From: Brucella tritici | Lineage (GTDB): Bacteria > Pseudomonadota > Alphaproteobacteria > Rhizobiales > Rhizobiaceae | Reading direction: 5' to 3' | Length of the DNA: 64,000 nucleotides | Assembly: GCF_008932295.1 (NCBI RefSeq) | Contig: NZ_WBWA01000003.1 | Coordinates: forward strand, 248,001-312,000 | In this document: positions 9,211 through 18,093 of the stretch, piece after piece | Layout: every line of letters begins with the position of its first letter | Numbering within the stretch: position 1 is the first letter of the stretch | The notes under the pieces: generated by a model | Database searches by the model: none | What the model was told of the DNA's origin: nothing | Seen by the model: only the letters and a program-made list of their open reading frames with translations | Program-made: the position numbers and the translations under genes

Positions 9211-10206
9211 ATGTCTGTTTCGATTATCATCAAGACTTTGAACGAGGAAAAGCGTATCGCCGAGGCTGTGGAGAGCGCCTTGAGGGCTTTGCCTGGCGGA
9301 AAGGTGGAAGTTATCGTAGCGGATAGCGGGTCTAAAGATCGCACGATAGAAATCGCGCGAACCTATCCGATCAAGGTCGTGCAGATCGAGCCCCCCGCGC
9401 AAGCCAGCTGCGGTCTCGGCCCGCAACTGGGCTTTCAGTATTCAACACAGCCCTATATCTGTCTGATCGATGGCGACATGATAATCGAGCCGGATTTTTT
9501 GCCGGCAGCGCTCGATTATCTCGACAAGCACCCGGATGTCGGTGGCGTGACTGGTCATGTCGTGGACCAGATTCTGGAAAGCCTGGAGTTCCAGCGTCGT
9601 GCGAAGCGGCATTCGCCGGAAGCGCGAACAGGTGATATCGACCGCATGAATGGCGGCGGACTTTACAGGCGCAGCGCGATTGAGCAGGCGGGATATTTTT
9701 CAGACCGCAATCTTCATGGCCATGAAGAGTTTGATGCGGGTGTCCGCCTGCGCAGCAATGGCTGGAAGCTCTATCGCCTGGATCGGCCTTTTGTGCAGCA
9801 TTTTGGCTATACGATGAACGCCTACAAGCTTCTGGTTCGCCGCTGGAAAAGCAAATATCTGCGTGGAACCGGTGAGGTGTTGCGCGCTGCGATAGGGCAA
9901 CCGCATCAGAAAAATCTGTTCCGTGAACTGCCGGAACTACGGCTTTGGGGTGCAGTCTATCTTTGGTGGCTGGCAATCATAGCAGCTCTTGTTTTTCTGC
10001 CGGGATGGCCGCTGGCAATTCTGACAGCCGCGGTAATTGCCGTGGTTCCATTTGTGGCAATGTCGGTCCGGTCGCGTAGTATAGAGCTTGGTGTCTATGC
10101 GGTGGTGGCATGGATATTCCACGCAGCAGCCCTACCGCTCGGCTTTTTTCAGCCGCGCCGCAAGCCTACAGACTGGATTGAAAGCAAGGTTATAAGAGAG
10201 CCTTGA
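9211..10206 (+). CDS. Family 2 glycosyltransferase
   Basis: Cytoplasmic GT-A enzyme with a C-terminal membrane anchor, 331 aa. The ATG before SVSIIIKTLNEEKRI is chosen because this is the standard N-terminal strand of the fold; an upstream in-frame ATG would add nine non-conserved residues. Seen: VIVADSGSKDRTIEIA, the DxD in CLIDGDMIIEPDF, and HGHEEFDAGVRLR in the acceptor region. Two hydrophobic helices lie near the C-terminus (about 248-300). Its stop shares one base with the start of the hydrolase gene (TGATG), so the two are translationally coupled. It probably adds a sugar to a lipid-linked repeat unit; donor and acceptor are unknown. Confidence 0.87.
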   Translation: MSVSIIIKTLNEEKRIAEAVESALRALPGGKVEVIVADSGSKDRTIEIARTYPIKVVQIEPPAQASCGLGPQLGFQYSTQPYICLIDGDMIIEPDFLPAALDYLDKHPDVGGVTGHVVDQILESLEFQRRAKRHSPEARTGDIDRMNGGGLYRRSAIEQAGYFSDRNLHGHEEFDAGVRLRSNGWKLYRLDRPFVQHFGYTMNAYKLLVRRWKSKYLRGTGEVLRAAIGQPHQKNLFRELPELRLWGAVYLWWLAIIAALVFLPGWPLAILTAAVIAVVPFVAMSVRSRSIELGVYAVVAWIFHAAALPLGFFQPRRKPTDWIESKVIREP

Positions 10207-12398
10207 TGAGAACCCCGCGACTGGCCATATCCGTTTCACTTCTGGCCCTCGCAATGTCCGGTGCCGTTGCCGAGGAATGGCTTCCGGTCAAAGAAAACAA
10301 TCTCGAAATTTCCTCAGGAAGCCCACTCGATTTTTCGGGATTTCTGACAAACATCCCGATTGAAGAGAAAAATCGTTTAGTCGCGAATGCCGACGGACGT
10401 TTCGCGCAGGCAGACACGCCTGACCAGGCGATGCGACTGCAATGCGCGGCGATTGCCTGGGGACCTCCATCATCCGGCGTGGTAGATCATGCCTTCATTG
10501 ATCGATATGTGCGACAGCTTCGTCTGCATGGCTACAATATAGCTCGTTTCCATTTCGTTGATGCCGATCTGATGCTTGAGCAGGCAGGCGATTTCGATTT
10601 CCGACCAGAGGCTCTCGACCGGATGCGCTACCTTATGGCGGCGCTCAAACGCGAAGGCATCTACTGGATCATTGACGGGCTTACCTCTGAAAGTGGCGCT
10701 TTGGGCGGAAAGGACATTGACCGCTGGGGTCCAGAAGGCAATCTGAAGCGCCGAACCTATGTGGACGATGCAGCATTCGATCACTGGTTGCGCTTCCAGA
10801 AAGAGGTCTACGCCACAGTCAATCCCTATACAGGCCTTGCACCTTTACAGGATCCCGCGCTCGCACTGGTCATTCCGTTCAACGAAAATGGCATCGAGTT
10901 TACAAGCTTTGTGCACGAGCACGACGACGGTACAACATTTTGGCCGGGCTATCGTCCCGCGTTCAATGCATTTCTGAAAAAGCATTATGCGGATAGTTCC
11001 ACCTTGTCCCGAGCCTGGGGCGGGTTGGCACCCGATGAAAATCTGGAACAACAGACCGTCCAACTGCCCGTAAGCCGTAGTGGTGGAGGGAGACGGCTGC
11101 GAGATTTTCAGGCTTTCGTCGTTGAGAGCGAACGTTCGCTGGCGCAACGGATGGAGCAGGCGCTACGCGATCTTGGCTATCGCGGTCTCATCGCCTCCTA
11201 TAACAACTTGTTCACCGTCCAAACCGCTCTTTCAAGACAAAACCAGAAAGCTGTGGTCGCCAACACCTATCAAGACTGGATCGGAACTCTCAACCCCGGA
11301 ACGGAAATCAGGCATACGAGTTCGATTGGCGACACTGCTTCCTATGTCAGTGAAATCGCTGTCGGGCGCTGGCTCGGTCGACCGTTTCTTGTGACCGAAT
11401 ACGAGCATCTGTTCTGGAGCCGTTATCGATATGAGGCGGGTCTGGTGTTTCCAGCCTATGCCGCATTGCAGGGCTGGGACGGCATCTGCCGTCATGGGCA
11501 AGGACCGTTAACGCTTGCGTTTGATGAGGCCGCCCCATTCCGTCAGCGTATCGTTCCCTACACTTTTGCCGTCGATCCTGTAGCGCGTGCAGGCGAAACG
11601 CTGGCATCACTTCTGTTTCGTCGCGGTGACGTAGAAACTGCAGATTTCAATCTACCATTCATGATGCAAGGCAAGGCGAGCCTTGGTGAATCGCTTGAGT
11701 TTCGAGAACCGGCCCGGCTCAAGCCATTAGCACTTGTCGGCGGGGTTGGTCTTGCCACGAAAGAACTGGCTTGGCCGCAAGGCTTGCAAAAAAAAGTCGC
11801 GGTCGATTATCGAAATGTATCACTCGATAACGTGTTGCAACGTCTGAAAGCGGCAGGACTTCTTGCAGATGACAACATAACCAACCCTTCGCAGGGCTTG
11901 TTTGAAAGTACTACGGGTCAAATCCGGCTCGACCGCAACAAGCCGCGGATGCAGGTCGTTACGCCGAAGACCGAGGCCGTTGCTTTTGCCGAACTGAAAG
12001 ATCACCTGACTTTGAATGAGCTGTCCCTCGGCAATGCCGAGGAGCGGGGGCTGTTCGCTGTTTCGGCAATAGACGAGAAACTGCTGAAGGATAGCGAAAA
12101 GCTGCTGATAATTTTCGCGAGCGACGCTCGCAATAGCGATATGCGTTTCCGCGACAAGGCAGAGAAAATCATAGAGGATTGGGGGCGACTGCCGGTCACT
12201 TTGCTACGCAATCGAGTGGACGTAAATCTGGCACAAGACACGGTTTCGTGGACAATTTCGCCGGTCGGTCTTGATGGAAAGATTCATGAAAAGATTGCTG
12301 CCGGGTCTGGCCCCATTGCTTTCCGGCTGGATAATGGAGCTGGCAAAGCGGGGCCGACGACGTTCTTCCTTCTTGAACGGAAACTTGCAGCTCAATAG
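10206..12398 (+). CDS. Secreted clan GH-A glycoside hydrolase-like protein
   Basis: Exported TIM-barrel hydrolase-like protein, 730 aa. A signal peptide is clear (RLAISVSLLALAMSGAVA then EEWLP). The barrel spans about residues 30-440. The likely acid/base Glu is in VIPFNENG and the likely nucleophile Glu in FLVTEYEHLFW, matching the strand 4 and strand 7 positions of clan A enzymes. The remainder (450-730) is beta-rich and of unknown fold. It overlaps the upstream GT2 by one base and the convergent GNAT gene by 7 bp. A role in trimming or degrading the locus polysaccharide in the periplasm is inferred. A paralogue without signal peptide lies at 25180-27282. Confidence 0.72.
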   Translation: MRTPRLAISVSLLALAMSGAVAEEWLPVKENNLEISSGSPLDFSGFLTNIPIEEKNRLVANADGRFAQADTPDQAMRLQCAAIAWGPPSSGVVDHAFIDRYVRQLRLHGYNIARFHFVDADLMLEQAGDFDFRPEALDRMRYLMAALKREGIYWIIDGLTSESGALGGKDIDRWGPEGNLKRRTYVDDAAFDHWLRFQKEVYATVNPYTGLAPLQDPALALVIPFNENGIEFTSFVHEHDDGTTFWPGYRPAFNAFLKKHYADSSTLSRAWGGLAPDENLEQQTVQLPVSRSGGGRRLRDFQAFVVESERSLAQRMEQALRDLGYRGLIASYNNLFTVQTALSRQNQKAVVANTYQDWIGTLNPGTEIRHTSSIGDTASYVSEIAVGRWLGRPFLVTEYEHLFWSRYRYEAGLVFPAYAALQGWDGICRHGQGPLTLAFDEAAPFRQRIVPYTFAVDPVARAGETLASLLFRRGDVETADFNLPFMMQGKASLGESLEFREPARLKPLALVGGVGLATKELAWPQGLQKKVAVDYRNVSLDNVLQRLKAAGLLADDNITNPSQGLFESTTGQIRLDRNKPRMQVVTPKTEAVAFAELKDHLTLNELSLGNAEERGLFAVSAIDEKLLKDSEKLLIIFASDARNSDMRFRDKAEKIIEDWGRLPVTLLRNRVDVNLAQDTVSWTISPVGLDGKIHEKIAAGSGPIAFRLDNGAGKAGPTTFFLLERKLAAQ

Positions 12399-13513
12399 AA
12401 GTCCGTGGACAGTCTGCTCCAGCTTTCGCCGGCAAGCCCGCCAATAAAGATATCATTACGCTGAACGGCGTTCAGCATATCAGCATTTGCTGTGGCCACA
12501 CAGACATTGGCTTTCAAGCGAAAGAACATGATCGACTGCTGTGAAAGTGCGTTGAGAAAACGCGGGTCAACTCTGCCTTGTGCTGCGATATGCCCCTCAT
12601 CCTGCAGATGGAGTAGCATCGCATCGACGGCATGTTTTTCCATTCCGGCTTTTGCGAGGATGTTCAGAACTTCGGCAATGCCATTGGAGCGGACGTAATA
12701 ACAAAAAAAGCCGCTTGGACTGCCGGTGCGGTCGTTGATCGCACAGAACCGCAAGGTACCGGCAGCCAGATTGTCTGACGCCATCAGGAACAGCCAGTTG
12801 ATGTCGCTTTCTGTCCAATCTGGATGGGCCGAATAGTTTTGCAGGTAACCGGGAACCAGAGATATGGCTTCTTCTTGCGCAATTTCCGTCACATTCGCCC
12901 GGGGCTTGGCGGCCCTCGTGATCGCAGGAATGGGGAAAAGCGGGTTGAGCATTTTGCCCACTGAACTGGTAGCCCATCCGCCGAGGATCGGACGCCGTTC
13001 GGCAACGTAACTGGCCACATAGCTGGCAGCTTGGAATACGCGTGTCCATCCAAGCCCATGTGTGCTGAGTGTGATTCCCCCGATCGCTTCGGAATGTTTG
13101 AGGCTTACCGGCGCTGCACTGTCGGTGAAGTTGAGTATCTTTTCCCTTGGACGCAAAGTGAGTGTCAGTTCGGCGGCACCGCGCGGCGACATTTCCGGCT
13201 TCATCATGAAAGCGCAAAGCAATCGCCCCATGATCGATTGGCCATTGACCCTATACGGAATGGGCAGGACCGAGATCGCACTATCGATCTCACCGTGTTC
13301 GTCCTCATGAATCACGCTGCCAATCGCAGGGTCGTAGTAGGGGTTTTCAAAAAAGAACTTCTGAAAATACTGATCGAAAGTCTTGTCGCATGACTTTGAG
13401 TGTGGACGAAAAACTCGCTGGAACAGCGTGCGGACCGCAGGAATATCATCAATATGCATCGCGCGAACACGTCGCGACTTGATATCACTTGCTGGTGTAG
13501 AGATATGCGTCAT
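12392..13513 (-). CDS. GNAT-like N-acyltransferase in polysaccharide locus
   Basis: A 373 aa protein of the GNAT superfamily type found beside polysaccharide genes. The N-terminus (RRVRAMHIDDIPAVRTLFQR) is the usual first beta-alpha unit. The core contains MGRLLCAFMMKPEMSPRGAA, matching the acetyl-CoA pyrophosphate-binding turn region, and LNFTDSAAPVSLKHSEAIGG. A second lobe has FLMASDNLAAGTLRFCAI and GFFCYYVRSNGIAEVLNIL. Its start codon follows directly on the stop of the flippase gene with no gap, so both are in one transcript. It probably decorates the exported glycan or its precursor; the acceptor is unknown. Confidence 0.7.
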   Translation of the reverse strand: MTHISTPASDIKSRRVRAMHIDDIPAVRTLFQRVFRPHSKSCDKTFDQYFQKFFFENPYYDPAIGSVIHEDEHGEIDSAISVLPIPYRVNGQSIMGRLLCAFMMKPEMSPRGAAELTLTLRPREKILNFTDSAAPVSLKHSEAIGGITLSTHGLGWTRVFQAASYVASYVAERRPILGGWATSSVGKMLNPLFPIPAITRAAKPRANVTEIAQEEAISLVPGYLQNYSAHPDWTESDINWLFLMASDNLAAGTLRFCAINDRTGSPSGFFCYYVRSNGIAEVLNILAKAGMEKHAVDAMLLHLQDEGHIAAQGRVDPRFLNALSQQSIMFFRLKANVCVATANADMLNAVQRNDIFIGGLAGESWSRLSTDFY

Positions 13514-14797
13514 CTAAGCCCCCGCTTGCTTGAAACCGCCTTTTTTCTCTTCTGCGTCACGACTCCGGCGAACGAGGTAGATAACGCATCCCCATGATGC
13601 CAACACGATACTGATTTCAATTACGTAAATGGCTGCGAAAGTTCCTGTAATAGGTGCGTACCAGGTGGCCAGCGCCAGAAGCGGTGCGCCTAGAATATTG
13701 CCTGTGTTCAGGACCGCCGTGCGATAGCTGTGTTGGCTCGCAGCCCCCAGAAGATCGACCGCTATCGACCACAGTGCAACAAACACGGTAATCCAGCAAA
13801 GCGTTCGGCAGAAGGAAACCAGCGTGTCATATTCACTGCCGAACAGATAGGGTAAATACGGCGCAATGATAAAGACGGCGAGCGAGGTGAATATGCCTAT
13901 GGCGAATGCAGCGCCGAGCAGACGCATTGTGATCGGTAGAGCATGATGGATGCCGTTTGCGCTGGCACGAGCCAGATGCGGGTAGACGAGACGGTTCATC
14001 GCCTCGACAGTCAATGTGCTGCTGTCGATGATGCGGCGCGTAACACCGTAGCTGCCGACAACGCTTGGCGGCATCAATGTCCCGAGCAGCAGAAGGTCGG
14101 CATTCTGGCGCACTGCCTTGAAGATGAATTGCGATGCGAACATCACGCCAAGCCGCAGTTCGTCGCGCACGATTGTATATTGTGGCCGACCGAGCCTACG
14201 CAGAAACAAGGCATAAACCACGGCAACCAATACATGGACACCGAACTGCCAATAGGCCCATCCGACAACAGTGGAGACACCGAATACAAGGCACGCGATG
14301 GCAGCGGCAATGGTGCGCGCAATAGCAAACCCGACCACGGAAAGATTGGCGGATATGAAGTCGGTATGTGCGATGTAAATCTGCTCGACCAGCAGGATTA
14401 GGCGCACCAGTACAATATTCGTGACAAGCAGCAGGAACAGCCCAACCAGATTTCCGGAAAATTCAGGAGTGCTGCTCAGCCAGAACGGCAAAATCAGCAG
14501 TCCAGCGGCGACGAGGATGACGCCGGTTATTGCGATCAAAATGAGATTGTGACCGAGCATTGCCGGATAAATCGCCCGATCCTGCGCCACACGACGGACG
14601 AGACATTCCGCTCCGCCAAGGCCGCAGATGAAGGTGGCGATGCTGGTTACCGCCATGACAGTCACGAACAGACCAAACTCGTGAGAGCCGAGATAGCGCG
14701 CCAGAATAGCGAATGTAAAAAGCTGCGCGATGTTTGCCGCAAAGAGGCTGCCGCTAGAAGCTGCGTAGGACAGTAATGTCGACCAATGGCGTTTCAA
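13514..14797 (-). CDS. Wzx-like polysaccharide flippase (MOP superfamily)
   Basis: Polytopic inner-membrane protein, 427 aa, about 12 hydrophobic helices, starting with SLFAANIAQLFTFAILARYLG, the typical TM1 of oligosaccharide flippases. It would move lipid-linked repeat units to the periplasm. The start is a TTG with no good ATG in frame nearby (the ATG 8 bp upstream is out of frame), so the start is uncertain by a few codons. It is read together with the GNAT gene downstream and divergently from the co-polymerase gene. Basic and acidic residues at the C-terminus (RRSRDAEEKKGG) are cytoplasmic. Confidence 0.85.
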   Translation of the reverse strand: MKRHWSTLLSYAASSGSLFAANIAQLFTFAILARYLGSHEFGLFVTVMAVTSIATFICGLGGAECLVRRVAQDRAIYPAMLGHNLILIAITGVILVAAGLLILPFWLSSTPEFSGNLVGLFLLLVTNIVLVRLILLVEQIYIAHTDFISANLSVVGFAIARTIAAAIACLVFGVSTVVGWAYWQFGVHVLVAVVYALFLRRLGRPQYTIVRDELRLGVMFASQFIFKAVRQNADLLLLGTLMPPSVVGSYGVTRRIIDSSTLTVEAMNRLVYPHLARASANGIHHALPITMRLLGAAFAIGIFTSLAVFIIAPYLPYLFGSEYDTLVSFCRTLCWITVFVALWSIAVDLLGAASQHSYRTAVLNTGNILGAPLLALATWYAPITGTFAAIYVIEISIVLASWGCVIYLVRRSRDAEEKKGGFKQAGA

Positions 14798-14880
14798 GTT
14801 TCCATACCGAATTTTCGGGCTGCTCGGGCCCAGCGTGCTTCTGGGAGGATGAAAGACGCTTGGAATTTCAAGAGAATGTT

Positions 14881-15009
14881 ATGGCAGAGAACCGGATTAT
14901 TTTCCGTAAAGTTTCCGGTGGTGAGGCACATGCTTCATTTCCTCTTAATCCCGAAGAACATGAGGTGCCAAGCATGTTGCGTGAAATTTATCAGAAACTG
15001 CATGAGTAA
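14881..15009 (+). CDS. Possible small protein (42 aa)
   Basis: A short frame starts at an ATG (MAENRIIFRKVSGGEAHASF) and ends with EIYQKLHE. The start has a weak purine stretch (AAGAGA) eight bases upstream. The sequence is balanced and soluble, with no family recognised. A longer in-frame start at 14776 would overlap the flippase start and has no binding site. It lies in the divergent gap between flippase and co-polymerase, 132 bp before the latter. It may be coding or chance. Confidence 0.35.
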   Translation: MAENRIIFRKVSGGEAHASFPLNPEEHEVPSMLREIYQKLHE

Positions 15010-15141
15010 ATGACCTTCATTTGCATTTTAGTGACACTCTTGCAGATGATTGCCTTTCATTAACCGAATTTTTTAATCTTTAAGTCTAAGGAAAACAGTA
15101 GCGCCATGTTTGCGCTATCGAGTGAACTTTAGGGGCGACTA

Positions 15142-16671
15142 ATGTACACCTTGCGCGACCTCGCTTCGAAGGCACGGGTAACGGAGACCGCCAGTGAAAA
15201 TCTGGTTCCTGTCGACGACCGGCTGCGTGCCGTTCGCAGCGAAACGCATATCGTCTACGAAGAAGAAAAGATCACTGAGACAAGCGCCACCGCAAACAAG
15301 GGGCTGATGCTGCCTGAACTTGACCTGTTCGAGGCGCTTGCCTGGATGCGCACGCGTTGGATTTTGATCGCAGCGCTGGCGATAATCGGCGGTTTGGCGG
15401 GGCTTGCTTACGGCATGACGGCAAAGCCACGCTATACAGCCTATACCGATTTGCTGGTTCCACCATCCGGGCTTCAATTGCTGCCCAACGATGTCTATGC
15501 CCAGAGCCTTCAGGCCGACAGCCAGATTCTCGACATTGAAAGCAAGATGCGCATCCTGACCTCCGGCAACGTCCTGCGACGGGTTGTGACGGATTTGAAG
15601 CTGAATGAGGATGAGGAGTTTGTTCCCCCGCCGCCGGCTTTTGATCTTCGGGCCATGTTGGGGCTCAGCAAACCGGTGGGGCCGAAAGACGATACGCTGA
15701 CTGCGGTTCGCGCATTGTCGCAGCGAATTACGGTTGCGCGTCCTGAACGATCATATCTGGTTACGATTGCGGTCTGGACCGATAATCCCGAGAAATCGGT
15801 AAAAGTAGCAGATTCTCTGGCCAATGCCTTTCAGGAAGAAATTGCACAGGCGGATGCCGACGGTGCAGGACGCGCTGCTTCGGCTCTGTCCGAACGTTTG
15901 GCCTCGTTGCAGAAGGCTGCAACTGAAGCGGAAGAAAAGGTTGCTGCGTTCCGCAGGGCACATGGTCTGCAGACCGCGGGTGGCGAACTCGTCAGCACCC
16001 AGTCGATGACGCAGATCAATTCCAAACTGGTCGATGCCAAGGCGCGGCTTGCCGAGGCAAGCACGCGTTATGAAGAACTGACGAGGGACACAGGCAGTAC
16101 CGTCAGTCCGGCAAGTACTTTACAGTCGTCCACGATGACGAATTTGCGTGGACAATATGCATCGCTGAAGCAGCGCTACGATGCTCTGGCCATGACCTAC
16201 GGGCCGCGTTATCCGGAACTGATAAATACGGAACGCCAGCTTGCCGGTCTGGAACAGCAGATGGCGCAGGAGCGGGCACGTATCCTGCAATCGGCCAAGG
16301 TTGATCTCGATCAGGCAAATGCTGTCGTTGCGGCTCTGAATGCGCAGGCAGCTTCCGCACGTTCCGCTGTCGCACTCGACAATGATGCGCAAGTTCAGCT
16401 TTCGGACCTTGAACGTGACATGGCAGCCAAAGTAGCGATCTACAACACATTCCTGACCCGCTCTTCGGAGACCAGTCAGCGCCAGCAGCTCGATGCCACC
16501 AACATTCGGATCATTTCGACGGCCATTCCTCCGATTGGTCGAAGCTGGCCACCCAAGACCGTGGTGTTGGGGGCTGCGGGCGGCATTGCCGGGATGGGGC
16601 TTGGTGTCGTTCTCGTACTCGGTTTGGGCTATCTTGGCGCATGGCGCAGAAATCGCGAAAATCTAGCCTGA
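15142..16671 (+). CDS. Wzz/GumC-like polysaccharide co-polymerase
   Basis: Chain-length determinant family protein, 509 aa. A cytoplasmic N-terminal segment of about 70 residues is followed by TM1 (RWILIAALAIIGGLAGLAYG). A long periplasmic coiled-coil region comes next (residues about 230-430, with repeated A/E/Q-rich heptads). TM2 is near the C-terminus (VVLGAAGGIAGMGLGVVLVL), preceded by the Pro-rich motif STAIPPIGRSWPPK typical of the family. There is no C-terminal tyrosine kinase domain and no separate kinase or outer-membrane Wza-like gene nearby, so export must rely on genes elsewhere. It works with Wzx and Wzy to set chain length. Confidence 0.88.
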   Translation: MYTLRDLASKARVTETASENLVPVDDRLRAVRSETHIVYEEEKITETSATANKGLMLPELDLFEALAWMRTRWILIAALAIIGGLAGLAYGMTAKPRYTAYTDLLVPPSGLQLLPNDVYAQSLQADSQILDIESKMRILTSGNVLRRVVTDLKLNEDEEFVPPPPAFDLRAMLGLSKPVGPKDDTLTAVRALSQRITVARPERSYLVTIAVWTDNPEKSVKVADSLANAFQEEIAQADADGAGRAASALSERLASLQKAATEAEEKVAAFRRAHGLQTAGGELVSTQSMTQINSKLVDAKARLAEASTRYEELTRDTGSTVSPASTLQSSTMTNLRGQYASLKQRYDALAMTYGPRYPELINTERQLAGLEQQMAQERARILQSAKVDLDQANAVVAALNAQAASARSAVALDNDAQVQLSDLERDMAAKVAIYNTFLTRSSETSQRQQLDATNIRIISTAIPPIGRSWPPKTVVLGAAGGIAGMGLGVVLVLGLGYLGAWRRNRENLA

Positions 16672-16692
16672 CTTGACCGCACTTATCGGTTC

Positions 16693-16796
16693 ATTAGAGC
16701 GCCGATCTGATCGAATCAGATCGGCGCTCTGACTGTTTGTTTTGACGCGCATCTTGTTCCGAAAACCGTTTCACACTTTTCGGGATGCGCTCTAAT
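16693..16796. repeat. Palindromic repeat, copy A (~104 bp)
   Basis: The element starts ATTAGAGC and ends GCTCTAAT. The left half is a long hairpin (GCGCCGATCTGAT pairing with ATCAGATCGGCGC). The right half holds a smaller CCGAAAA/TTTTCGG hairpin. It matches copy B at 20471-20573 almost base for base. From memory it resembles the Bru-RS palindromic repeats of Brucella. Confidence 0.9.
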
Positions 16797-17270
16797 GTGA
16801 GGAGATATAGTCGCCAGCCGTCGGGCGTGCGATTTTTCTGTATGTTCTCATTCATCTGGATAAGCCCAAGTCTCTATCCAGATATTGACGTTGTCACCGG
16901 CGCGATTCATCGGAGTACTGATGCCTTAGAGCCCATATTGGCCGGTGCGGGGCATAGTTATTGCGCACACCGAAACGTCGCGGCCTTCAATCCGCATAAT
17001 TCTTTTTTGAATATGATGATCAATGCTGGTGTTATCGGTTTAATTCTGACACTTATCTGGGTAACGGCCTTTCCGCATCGATATATTAAGGAAGCGGAAA
17101 GCACAGATGACGACCCTATATTAACGCTCCTTCATATTCGCCTTTGGCTTTACGGATTATACATGTCTTGTATGAAAAATACGTTCTTCCAGAATGGTGG
17201 GGCATTGTGGTTTTGTATAATGATTGCTGTCTTCGGAACGCGCTTGCAGGCAAAGGCAAGTCTTGACTGA
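16785..17270 (+). pseudogene. Truncated Wzy/WaaL-like O-antigen polymerase remnant
   Basis: The 161-codon frame carries only the last third of an O-antigen ligase/polymerase. PHNSFLNMMINAGVIGLI lines up with HNAYLNITITTGFIGL of the intact protein encoded at 27338-28636, and the later hydrophobic block (LWLYGLYMSCMKNTFF, ALWFCIMIAVFGTRLQA) also aligns. The N-terminal ~280 residues with most TM helices are absent. The ATG lies inside repeat copy A, so the frame's start is borrowed from the repeat. Composition is more AT-rich than the neighbours. It most likely is a non-functional remnant. Confidence 0.72.
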
Positions 17271-17304
17271 AGCGGCATTTGGGGGAGTTGGGGCACTGGT
17301 GGAA

Positions 17305-18093
17305 ATGGATAGTCTCGAGAGGGCACGCAGTCGTCTGGAATGGTATGCCATTCGGCTGAACGATAGTATCAGTCGTCGGTTTCCGCTGCGCCCGTTCTGC
17401 CTGCCGAAGAACGAGCGGATCATCACTTTCACATTCGATGATGTGCCTGATACGGCGGAAAGCGCCGGGGCTACTATTCTCGACAAGTACGGGGTCCATG
17501 GCACTTTCTATATTGCCGGGAATATGGTTGGCACGAAAGAAGCCAAAAGGAACCTGATCACGCAGGAGGGGTGCAGGAAGCTGGTCGAGCGTGGGCACGA
17601 ATTAGGGTGCCATACCTATAACCATCTCAAAGTTCCTTACTTCGGCGCTCAGGAAATAGTGTCCGACCTTGATCGCAATACTGCCTATCTCGATGCATTC
17701 GAGCCAGATCGTGAGGAACCGCGCAATTTCGCCTATCCATATTGCGCATCTTCCATGATGTCGCGTCGGCTTTTTGCTGATCGTTTCGCAACATGTCGCG
17801 GCGGTGGCAATCGCATCAATCGCGGCATGATCGACCTTGCCTTTTTGCAGGCCGTTGAAATCAGGCAGCCGGATGACAATGCTGCGCGCCAGACCCGCTG
17901 GATCGATGATCTGAATGGCAATCCCGGCTGGCTCGTTTTCTACACCCACGATGTTAGCGATACGCCGACCGAATTCGGGTGCAAGCCTGAGACATTTGAA
18001 CGCCTCGTATCTCACGCGGTGAGAAGTAGAGCGACTGTTCTTTCTGTTCGCGAGGCCGTGGCGCGCCTTGGCGCGCAACGAGGTGCTGCTTGA
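17305..18093 (+). CDS. Polysaccharide deacetylase (NodB domain)
   Basis: Metal-dependent carbohydrate esterase family 4 enzyme, 262 aa from the chosen ATG (MDSLERARS); a GTG two codons upstream is also possible. No signal peptide, so it may act in the cytoplasm on lipid-linked or nucleotide sugars. NodB motifs: motif 1 FTFDDVPDTAE, motif 2 HELGCHTYNH with both His ligands, motif 3 FAYPYC. Motif 1 has DDV instead of the usual DDG. The stop shares four bases with the TTG start of the next gene (TTGA), a coupled pair. It is part of the deacetylase-GT4-GT4 run. Confidence 0.87.
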   Translation: MDSLERARSRLEWYAIRLNDSISRRFPLRPFCLPKNERIITFTFDDVPDTAESAGATILDKYGVHGTFYIAGNMVGTKEAKRNLITQEGCRKLVERGHELGCHTYNHLKVPYFGAQEIVSDLDRNTAYLDAFEPDREEPRNFAYPYCASSMMSRRLFADRFATCRGGGNRINRGMIDLAFLQAVEIRQPDDNAARQTRWIDDLNGNPGWLVFYTHDVSDTPTEFGCKPETFERLVSHAVRSRATVLSVREAVARLGAQRGAA

